NCBI GenBank assembly: GCA_031425695.1
Contig: JANPJV010000169.1
Span: forward strand, 1-5,921
Direction of reading: 5' to 3'
Origin: JANPJV01 sp031425695
Lineage (GTDB): Bacteria; Pseudomonadota; Gammaproteobacteria; Xanthomonadales; SZUA-5
DNA length: 5,921 nucleotides
The notes under the pieces were generated by a model. It ran no database searches. It was not told the origin of the DNA and saw only the letters and a program-made list of their open reading frames with translations. Below, in pieces: positions 1 to 4,535 of this stretch. The stretch's first letter is position 1. Each line of letters begins with the position of its first letter. The translations under genes and the position numbers were made by a program.

Positions 1-149
1 GTGGAAAAGCGTCCGGACAAGGTCCGGACCCACGACTGCTAGAACCGAACTGGCGACAGCTCTAGCTTGCAATGCCGTTGTGGGTTCGCACCTTGTCCGA
101 ACGCTTTCCAGCCGGCGCTTTGCGTGGGTTCGGACCTTGTCCGAACGCT
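1..149 (+). repeat. Higher-order duplicated block, copy 1
   Basis: Positions 1-149 match 206-354 without gaps at a period of 205 bp. The first 105 positions of the two copies differ at only five sites (15, 36, 57, 61 and 90 of copy 1); the last 44 are more diverged. The block contains one minus and two plus palindromes plus a non-palindromic spacer of about 46 bp. The high identity of the spacer shows that segmental duplication, not only independent insertion, built the array. Confidence 0.85.
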
Positions 150-193
150 TTCCGTCCGGCGCTTTACGTGGGTTCGGACCTTGTCCGAACGCT
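150..193 (+). repeat. 44-bp subunit, extra tandem copy
   Basis: This 44-bp stretch repeats 106-149 in direct tandem (spacer around CCGGCGCTTT followed by the plus-orientation palindrome). A third, more diverged version is 311-354. It is the piece that makes the first half of the array longer than the second. Confidence 0.8.
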
Positions 194-205
194 CATCCAT
201 CTATG

Positions 206-354
206 GTGGAAAAGCGTCCCGACAAGGTCCGGACCCACGAGTGCTAGAACCGAACTGGCGATAGCCCTAGCTTGCAATGCCGTTGTGGGTTCGGACCTTG
301 TCCGAACGCTGTTCAGCTGACGCTTTGCGTCGGTTCGAACCTTGTCCGAACGCT
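206..354 (+). repeat. Higher-order duplicated block, copy 2
   Basis: Second copy of the 149-bp block. Relative to copy 1 it restores a perfect plus palindrome at 285-310 (copy 1 has a C:C mismatch at 80-105), while its minus palindrome at 213-238 has acquired a mismatch. The following segment 355-400 resembles 194-238, so the repeating pattern extends to the end of the array. Confidence 0.85.
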
Positions 355-428
355 AATCCATCCATCTGGCGGCAAGGGTCCGGACAAGGTCCGGACCCAC
401 GCCTGCCCGCACCGAATGGGTGAGAGCG

Positions 429-1328
429 CTAGTCGTCGAATCCATCGTTCTGCACCACAAGTTCCACGCGCCGATTCTGCTGGCGGCCCTCGGCAGTGGC
501 ATTGGTGGCGACCGGATAATCCGGGCCGAGGCCGGCAGCCTTCAGCCGCTGCGTGGTCACGCCTCGCGATGCGAGATAGCTGCGGACGGAGTGGGCGCGC
601 CGTTTGGACAGCTCGATGTTGGCGACGTGGCGGCCGGTCGAATCAGTATGGCCTTCGATGGTTACCGTCATGTCGGGGTCGCGGCGCATCGCAGCTACCA
701 GTTTGTCGAGGCTACGCGCCGCGCCGGCCTTGAGGTCGGACTTGCCGACTTCGAACAACACGTCGCCGAGGGTCAGGACGACACCACGGTCGGTCACGCG
801 CGTCTGCGCCTGTCCGAGCTCGGCACGGAGTCGCGCATTCTCGGCGCGCTCTTGTTCCGCTTCCATCTGCGCGGCCAGTGCGCGCTCGCGTTCTTCTTCC
901 GCGGCGGCACGCGAGCGCTCGGATTCGTCGCGGGCGCGGCGCGCGGCTTCGCGGGTACGCGGATCCTGGACGACGACGACCTCGCGCTCACGCGGTTGCT
1001 GGACAACCACGATCTCGCGCTCGGACCTATTGTCGGGTCGCATGGAACGACGCTCGGCGACGAGCTCGACGCGCTGCAACAGGCGCTCGGCTTCCACGAT
1101 TTCTTCGTCGGTTACCTCCTGTGGCGCATTCGCAAGGTCCTCGATATAGGCCTCGGCCTTCGCCAAAGGGTTCGCGGCAAACTCGACGACATCCGGGTCG
1201 CGCCGCAGCCGCTCCAGGTCGTCCTGCAACTCAGTCACGGCGGGATCGCGGTTGCGGTCGTCGTAATAATTTTGTGCCTGTGCAACGGGGGCCGCAAACA
1301 AGGCAGCAATCAGCAAAATGCGTTTCAT
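429..1328 (-). CDS. OmpA C-terminal-domain envelope protein
   Basis: A 299-residue exported protein. Residues 1-19 form a signal peptide (MKR, then a hydrophobic stretch ending AQA), with no lipobox cysteine. Residues 25-95 are helical and may be a DUF4398-like segment (uncertain). Two 11-residue repeats follow at 103-113 and 114-124 (EREIVVVQQPR, EREVVVVQDPR). Residues 125-175 are a charged Arg/Glu/Ala coiled coil. Residues 181-295 are an OmpA C-terminal domain: GHTDSTG at 226-232, LSKRRA at 240-245 and NRRVEL at 285-290. Asp229 and Arg244 have the 15-residue spacing of the two diaminopimelate-binding residues of Acinetobacter OmpA, so non-covalent peptidoglycan binding is likely. There is no beta-barrel, so it is not a porin. 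The ATG start has AGGAG (1336-1340, read on the minus strand) seven bases upstream. It looks monocistronic, and a palindrome array begins 28 bp after its stop. Confidence 0.93.
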   Translation of the reverse strand: MKRILLIAALFAAPVAQAQNYYDDRNRDPAVTELQDDLERLRRDPDVVEFAANPLAKAEAYIEDLANAPQEVTDEEIVEAERLLQRVELVAERRSMRPDNRSEREIVVVQQPREREVVVVQDPRTREAARRARDESERSRAAAEEERERALAAQMEAEQERAENARLRAELGQAQTRVTDRGVVLTLGDVLFEVGKSDLKAGAARSLDKLVAAMRRDPDMTVTIEGHTDSTGRHVANIELSKRRAHSVRSYLASRGVTTQRLKAAGLGPDYPVATNATAEGRQQNRRVELVVQNDGFDD

Positions 1329-1559
1329 TGGGCAGCTCCTGGGTCAACCGGCATGAAGGGTGGCCCCGGCTGGCTTAACGGGCGCTGAGAAACTCCTCTG
1401 AAAACAAGGACTTCACGTACCCTCGACAGCAGCTCTACCCGGGCAGCACGGCCCGTACACGAACTCGACTGGGACATTGCGCGGACAGCCGATGCGACAG
1501 GCACGAACCGTGGCCGCGTGCGACAATCCCGCCCCCTCTAAATCCTCAGGAGCAATCCC

Positions 1560-1631
1560 ATGAAAGCTGCACGCGCCCGTCGACGTCGCAACCGCCTGCG
1601 CAGCAACATGCGCTCGCGCTCGCGTCTGTAA
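1560..1631 (+). CDS. Possible 23-residue Arg-rich small ORF
   Basis: ATG with a canonical AGGAG at 1548-1552, seven bases upstream, opens a 23-codon frame ending TAA at 1629-1631. Ten residues are arginine, including a run of four at positions 7-10, plus one lysine; there are no acidic residues. Seven bases after the stop lies a 10-bp GC-rich hairpin. This layout (ribosome binding site, tiny ORF biased to one amino acid, hairpin) is what a leader peptide/attenuator or a short mRNA for a basic peptide would look like, but the nearest downstream same-strand gene is about 550 bp away. I recognise no family. GC-rich DNA makes Arg codons common, so chance is a real alternative. Confidence 0.35.
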   Translation: MKAARARRRRNRLRSNMRSRSRL

Positions 1632-1638
1632 ATCCAGT

Positions 1639-1661
1639 CGACCGGCGCACTGCGCCGGTCG
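1639..1661 (+). other. Strong GC hairpin after the Arg-rich ORF
   Basis: A perfect 10-bp stem (CGACCGGCGC pairing with GCGCCGGTCG) closes a three-base ACT loop. No T-tract follows on the plus strand, so it is not a classical intrinsic terminator; it could pause transcription or protect the 3' end of a short RNA. Confidence 0.6.
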
Positions 1662-2178
1662 CTGCAGCCCGCTCCGCGCAACCGCCCGCAGAGCGTCTTC
1701 ACCACGGCCTTCCTTTGGGCCGTGCGCGGCCTCGACCCGCCTCCATCCGCGAGTGCCGCTTCATCAAGGGCACCCTTCGGGATACGCTCGCCTGCAGGCA
1801 CCCGTCGGCTGCGCGCACAGTGGCAAGCCACTGACGCTCGGCATGGCCGAGATCGTCAATAGCCCGTAGTTGCGAATTGCGCGGCGCCTGGAAAAGCGCT
1901 TCGAATATCCGGTCCAGTTTCTCGCGTTCGCGCCTGCCATGCGAAATTTCCTGGTCAATGCCTCCCGCAGTTGCAGCCCGCTGAAAACTAGAGGCAACTG
2001 CAACTGTCGCTAGCGGGCGGCGTAGCTCGGTGCTTGTTGGGTCTACGCTGCGCTTGGACCTTTTGGTCGGCAGACGTACCGACCGGGTGCGACTTCTTCC
2101 CCGCTTCACACAGGCCCCGTAATTTGGTCACAGGCTCAGGCGAGATTGAGCGTTACCAACCTGGATGGAGAAGAGCGA
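1662..2178. other. Intergenic stretch with several hairpins, no clear gene
   Basis: I find no convincing gene here. Open frames exist on both strands, the longest on the minus strand over 1699-2109, but they are Arg/Ser-rich, lack ribosome binding sites and resemble no family I know. Inverted repeats seen: CACGGCC/GGCCGTG at 1703-1724 (7-bp stem, 8-nt loop); CAGTTGCAG/CTGCAACTG at 1968-2006 (9-bp arms, 21-nt spacer); and GGTCGG/CCGACC at 2065-2084 (6-bp stem). The promoter of the 2179 gene presumably lies near the right end, but I cannot place -35/-10 boxes with confidence. Confidence 0.5.
1968..2006. promoter_or_regulatory. 9-bp inverted repeat, possible operator or RNA fold
   Basis: The arms CAGTTGCAG (1968-1976) and CTGCAACTG (1998-2006) are perfect and separated by 21 nt. 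CCCGCT at 1977-1982 can also pair with AGCGGG at 2012-2017, which would give a pseudoknot-like arrangement. It lies about 170 bp upstream of the membrane-protein start. A regulatory role is only a guess. Confidence 0.25.
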
Positions 2179-2760
2179 ATGGCTGCAGTCATGAATGGCA
2201 ATGCGCGCCGCAGCAACCGTCTGCGGGTCGCGGTCTGGGGAACGGCTGCGGTCCTGCTGCTGCTGCCACTGATCGCGATGCGCTTCACCAGCGAGGTAAA
2301 TTGGGAAGTGGGAGACTTCCTGGTGATGGGCGTCCTGCTGGGCATTACATGCTCGTTCTACGAGCTCGGGGTGTGGCTGTCGAGTAGCACGATCTACCGG
2401 GCGGCATTCGCCACTGCGGTGCTGGGCGGCTTCCTGCTCGTGTGGATCAACCTGGCGGTCGGCATGGTCGGCGACGGACCCTTCAACCTGTGGTTCGCCG
2501 GGGTGCTGGTGGTCGGCATCGTCGGCGCACTGATCGCCCGCTTCCGCGCCGCTGGAATGGTCCGCACCTTGCTGGCGATGGCCGTCGCACAAGCCTCGAT
2601 CGCAGGCTATGCGTTGGTGACCGCGATGGACCCGCGGGGCTCCACCTTCTCCTTGCTCTTCGCTGGAATCTGGCTTGTCTCCGCGGCGCTATTCCACTGG
2701 GCCGCGCGCAATGAGGCGCGGGTGGCGGAGCGAACGGAGCGGGGCACTGCGCGCGCGTAG
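2179..2760 (+). CDS. Six-helix inner-membrane protein, function unknown
   Basis: A 193-residue very hydrophobic protein with six likely membrane helices at about 16-35, 43-65, 76-98, 103-121, 127-147 and 156-175. The N-terminus is short and basic and the C-terminal tail (176-193) is charged. A conserved-looking motif, TSEVNWEVGDF, sits between helices 1 and 2, and WINLAVG ends helix 3; I recall such features in an uncharacterised membrane-protein family common in proteobacteria, but cannot name a Pfam. The start chosen is ATG 2179 because GGAG at 2167-2170 lies eight bases upstream. An in-frame TTG at 2146 would add 11 residues but has a poorer ribosome binding site. The last seven codons and the TAG lie inside the first copy of the 65-bp repeat (2738-2800), so the protein's terminal ARA comes from repeat DNA. 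The next gene is convergent. Confidence 0.85.
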   Translation: MAAVMNGNARRSNRLRVAVWGTAAVLLLLPLIAMRFTSEVNWEVGDFLVMGVLLGITCSFYELGVWLSSSTIYRAAFATAVLGGFLLVWINLAVGMVGDGPFNLWFAGVLVVGIVGALIARFRAAGMVRTLLAMAVAQASIAGYALVTAMDPRGSTFSLLFAGIWLVSAALFHWAARNEARVAERTERGTARA

Positions 2761-2800
2761 AGCTGGGCTGAGGTTGGGTATCGGTCACGCCAGTGTGCGT
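2738..2800 (+). repeat. 65-bp repeat family, copy 1 (forward, subtype A)
   Basis: This degenerate copy is aligned to 2805-2869 with two single-base deletions and several substitutions. It begins AGCGGGGCACTG and includes the run TAGAGCTGGGCTGAGG shared by both subtype A copies. It overlaps the last 23 bases of the membrane-protein gene, including the stop codon. Confidence 0.75.
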
Positions 2801-2804
2801 CTGT

Positions 2805-2869
2805 AGCGTGGCACTGAGCGCGCGTAGAGCTGGGCTGAGGGTTGGATATCAATCGCGCCAGCGCCGCGT
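2805..2869 (+). repeat. 65-bp repeat family, copy 2 (forward, subtype A)
   Basis: It runs from AGCGTGGCACTGAG to CGCCAGCGCCGCGT. Its first 18 bp and last 18 bp are exact reverse complements of the two ends of copy 3 (2886-2950), while the middle of about 29 bp differs. Both are 65 bp long. It forms the left side of the 52-bp palindrome with copy 3. Confidence 0.8.
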
Positions 2870-2903
2870 TCCGCTACGTAGCGAGACGCGGCGCTGGCGC
2901 GAT
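2852..2903. repeat. Near-perfect 52-bp palindrome
   Basis: The two 26-bp arms (2852-2877 and 2878-2903) are reverse complements with only two mismatches, flanking the central CGCTAC|GTAGCG. There is no spacer at the centre, so a cruciform in DNA or a very stable RNA hairpin is possible in either transcript. It lies midway between the two convergent genes (stops at 2760 and 3062), so it could end transcription from both sides. No T-tract accompanies it. Confidence 0.85.
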
Positions 2904-2950
2904 CAATCATCGGGCGAAAACCCGTCACCGCTCGCGCTCAGTGCCACGCT
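2886..2950 (-). repeat. 65-bp repeat family, copy 3 (reverse, subtype B)
   Basis: It runs ACGCGGCGCTGGCGCGAT to CGCGCTCAGTGCCACGCT on the plus strand. The middle contains CGGGCGAAAACCCG, a small hairpin. Together with its GAG flank it is nearly identical to copy 4 (two differences in 68 bp). Confidence 0.85.
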
Positions 2951-2958
2951 AAAAGGAG

Positions 2959-3023
2959 ACGCGGCGCTGGCGCGATCAATGATTGGGCGAAAACCCGTCA
3001 CCGCTCGCGCTCAGTGCCACGCT
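2959..3023 (-). repeat. 65-bp repeat family, copy 4 (reverse, subtype B)
   Basis: Direct repeat of copy 3 at a period of 73 bp. The two substitutions lie in the central region just before GGGCGAAAACCC, outside the conserved ends. Confidence 0.85.
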
Positions 3024-3056
3024 GGGCGCGATCGGTTATTGGGCGAACACCCGTCA
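3024..3056 (-). repeat. 65-bp repeat family, truncated copy 5
   Basis: Only the internal part remains: GGCGCGAT, then TTGGGCGAACACCCGTCA. Both conserved ends are missing. It abuts copy 4 directly and ends about five bases from the stop codon of the Calx-beta gene (stop at 3062-3064). Confidence 0.7.
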
Positions 3057-3061
3057 GCGGA

Positions 3062-4033
3062 TTACTCAAACCCATTCGCAAACAACGTGTCCCCGATGCC
3101 GTCATCGTCATCGATGCCACCGACCGCTGTCTGGCATGCGCCACCGGCCAGGCACACTTGCAGCTCGAAGTCCTCGTCGGCTTCGACGGTGGTGTCACCG
3201 AGCACGTTGACCGTCACCGTGTGCGCGGTGGTCGATTGCGGCAAGATGACCGGGTCATCGTGGTGGCGGGAGGTTGCCACGTAGTCGATGCCGGAGCTGG
3301 CAGCGCCGGTCGGCGTCACCGAGATGTCGTCGAGTGCCGGGCCGCAGCCGCCCATCGTGGTGCTGGCGAAACGCAGGCGGCTGACGCTGGCGTTCGCGGT
3401 GACAACGACCGACTCGTACCGCCAGCCCATGTTCTGGGGGCTGAAGCCGGTCGAGTCGAAGGTGAAGCTGCCGAGCTGCTGGTTGCCGAAGCTCACGCTC
3501 ATGGTCTTGACGACCGCCGCGCACACCGGATGGCCGGAGAAGGCAAAGGACACCAGGTAAGTCTGTCCGGGCACCGTGGCGATATCGCGAGCGATGGTTC
3601 CGGGGCTATTGCCATGCATGTCCAACGACTGCCGGTAGTGCGAGGGCTGCCAATGCAGCGATGACTTGAGCTCGACACTGCCGTTCTCGACAGTCCAGCC
3701 GCCCATCGTCTCCCCGGTGTTGTAAAGCAGGGTGTCGGTGCCGACCAGTGGAGCCTCGAGGCTGGCATCGCTCACGGGCGACAGCAGGTTGCCGGGGGAA
3801 GCGGTCTGGTAGCTGAACTCGAGCGGACCCTGGGCGCCGCTGGATATGCTGATCGAGAAGTTGCACGCGGTGGTGCCCGCGTTGCCCTCGGTGACCACGC
3901 ACGGGCCGACGGTGAAGCTCGGGGAACCCCCCGCCACGCCCGCGTAGGCAGAAGACACGCCGAGCAGACCGGCAACCAGGGCAACGGTCAGGGCGCGGCG
4001 CCGTGAATCGAGTAGAGCTGAGTGAGTGCGCAT
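3062..4033 (-). CDS. Secreted Calx-beta protein with inserted anchor-C-like domain
   Basis: A 323-residue exported protein. The signal peptide is 1-31 (RRR, hydrophobic core, AYA cleavage motif). Residues 39-78 begin a Calx-beta domain (SFTVGPCVVTEGNAG to FSYQTA). It resumes at about 243-308 with SSGIDYVATS, GDTTVEADEDFEL and the final IDDDD, features that in this family bind calcium. Between them, about 79-242, lies a beta-rich segment resembling choice-of-anchor C/DUF642 domains: GGWTVENGSVEL, SLDMHGNSPG, PGQTYLVSFAFSG, TFDSTGFSPQNMGW and GPALDDISV. The C-terminus LFANGFE resembles a tail I recall on secreted Xanthomonadales proteins. The start chosen is ATG at 4031-4033, with a weak GAGAG upstream and the signal peptide at the very N-terminus; a GTG 26 codons earlier would bury it. 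A role in adhesion or matrix is likely; the exact function is unknown. It may be co-transcribed with the small gene 121 bp upstream. Confidence 0.88.
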   Translation of the reverse strand: MRTHSALLDSRRRALTVALVAGLLGVSSAYAGVAGGSPSFTVGPCVVTEGNAGTTACNFSISISSGAQGPLEFSYQTASPGNLLSPVSDASLEAPLVGTDTLLYNTGETMGGWTVENGSVELKSSLHWQPSHYRQSLDMHGNSPGTIARDIATVPGQTYLVSFAFSGHPVCAAVVKTMSVSFGNQQLGSFTFDSTGFSPQNMGWRYESVVVTANASVSRLRFASTTMGGCGPALDDISVTPTGAASSGIDYVATSRHHDDPVILPQSTTAHTVTVNVLGDTTVEADEDFELQVCLAGGACQTAVGGIDDDDGIGDTLFANGFE

Positions 4034-4135
4034 CGATCTCTCGCTGTTGGCTTGAGCCCGGCGGGAATCTTCTCCGCTCACGAGCTTGGGAAACTCATCT
4101 TCCCCACGCACCCGAAGCGAGTCGGTGCGGAAACT

Positions 4136-4155
4136 AACGGTCGATGCGAACCGTT
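4136..4155 (-). terminator. Weak hairpin at end of small membrane gene
   Basis: Read on the minus strand, AACGGT and ACCGTT form a 6-bp stem around an 8-nt loop, starting at the last base of the TGA stop and followed by AGTTTCC. The stem is short and the T-run poor, so it is at best a weak terminator that would let transcription continue into the Calx-beta gene. Confidence 0.25.
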
Positions 4156-4340
4156 CAGTTTTGCATGCGCAAGCGCCTTCGCGTGAAAACGTGCCAGATG
4201 CTGCCGACCAGCACGAGCGCCAGCGGCAGCGCCCCGGGCTCGCTCTCGAAGTAGATGCAGAACACCATCAGCGCAAAGCCGACGGCGAGGATTCCGGCCG
4301 AAGCGGCCTTCTGAACGGCCAGGGATTGCGTACTCGCCAT
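4155..4340 (-). CDS. Small two-helix membrane protein (61 aa)
   Basis: A 61-residue protein with two probable membrane helices at about 13-31 and 36-53, separated by a short acidic turn (ESEPG at 32-36), and a basic C-terminus (TRRRLR at 53-58). Both ends are therefore probably cytoplasmic. The start is ATG at 4338-4340, with AGGA six bases upstream on the minus strand; a longer upstream extension of the frame has no such support. No family is recognised. It precedes the Calx-beta gene in the same direction with a 121-bp gap, and is divergent from the large plus-strand gene at 4536. Confidence 0.7.
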   Translation of the reverse strand: MASTQSLAVQKAASAGILAVGFALMVFCIYFESEPGALPLALVLVGSIWHVFTRRRLRMQN

Positions 4341-4535
4341 GACGGTTCCTGGACGATTAGGAGGGTCTGGAGATTGGCAATTGCCCGTGTGCTGACGACG
4401 AAAGCTGGGTGAAGCGAGGGCGACGTGATTGCCTGAGATCCGCCACGGCCGCGATGCTTCTGCTCTGCTCGGCGGGTCCATTTGCCTTCCTGCCACGCAC
4501 GCAGGAAACTCGTCGCCCCCAGCCGGGTGTCCGCG
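4341..4535. promoter_or_regulatory. Divergent intergenic region with GGCAATTGCC palindrome
   Basis: This 195-bp region separates the divergent genes at 4340 (-) and 4536 (+), so it should hold both promoters. The only clear symmetric site is the perfect 10-bp palindrome GGCAATTGCC at 4376-4385, a plausible operator. TTGCCA within it, read on the minus strand, could serve as a -35 box, but I see no good -10 partner. The assignment is tentative. Confidence 0.3.

Larger units (their letters stand above)
1..400. repeat. REP-like palindrome array, eight copies
   Basis: Eight copies of a 26-bp element lie in 400 bp. Plus-orientation copies are at 80-105, 124-149, 168-193, 285-310 and 329-354; minus-orientation copies are at 8-33, 213-238 and 375-400. 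The plus consensus starts GTGG, then has an 8-bp stem GTTCGGAC, a CTT loop, the other arm GTCCGAAC, and ends GCT. Minus copies carry GTCCGGAC in both arms, so the third stem pair is C:G rather than T:A and pairing is kept. Single stem mismatches occur in the copies at 80, 213 and 329. The GTGG head followed by a hairpin, mixed orientation and intergenic position fit REP/BIME elements; that class is inferred. The array is 3' of the minus-strand OmpA-domain gene, starting 28 bp past its stop, so it would lie in that transcript's 3' region. No gene is supported here. Confidence 0.85.

Noticed and set aside
1..400. CRISPR array
   Set aside because: The repeats occur in both orientations with unequal, themselves duplicated spacers and no cas genes nearby.
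67..733. Overlapping plus-strand open frames through the palindrome array, with repeated SDLVRTL-like peptides
   Set aside because: They are translations of the repeat itself in several frames, without ribosome binding sites, and run antisense into the OmpA-domain gene.
420..1388. A 322-codon plus-strand frame opposite the OmpA-domain gene
   Set aside because: It is a shadow of a GC-rich gene: no ribosome binding site, low-complexity composition, and the minus strand encodes a clear signal peptide plus OmpA domain.
1639..1661. Classical Rho-independent terminator
   Set aside because: The stem is strong, but GCTGCAGCC follows rather than a T-tract on the plus strand.
2054..2084. Promoter TTGGAC-17-TACCGA for the membrane-protein gene
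   Set aside because: The -10 candidate matches the consensus at only two positions and lies within a small inverted repeat; too weak to annotate.
1538..2109. Minus-strand open frames of 79-136 codons in the intergenic region
   Set aside because: Arg-rich, overlapping one another in different frames, no ribosome binding sites, and no recognisable domain; not enough to call a gene or a pseudogene.
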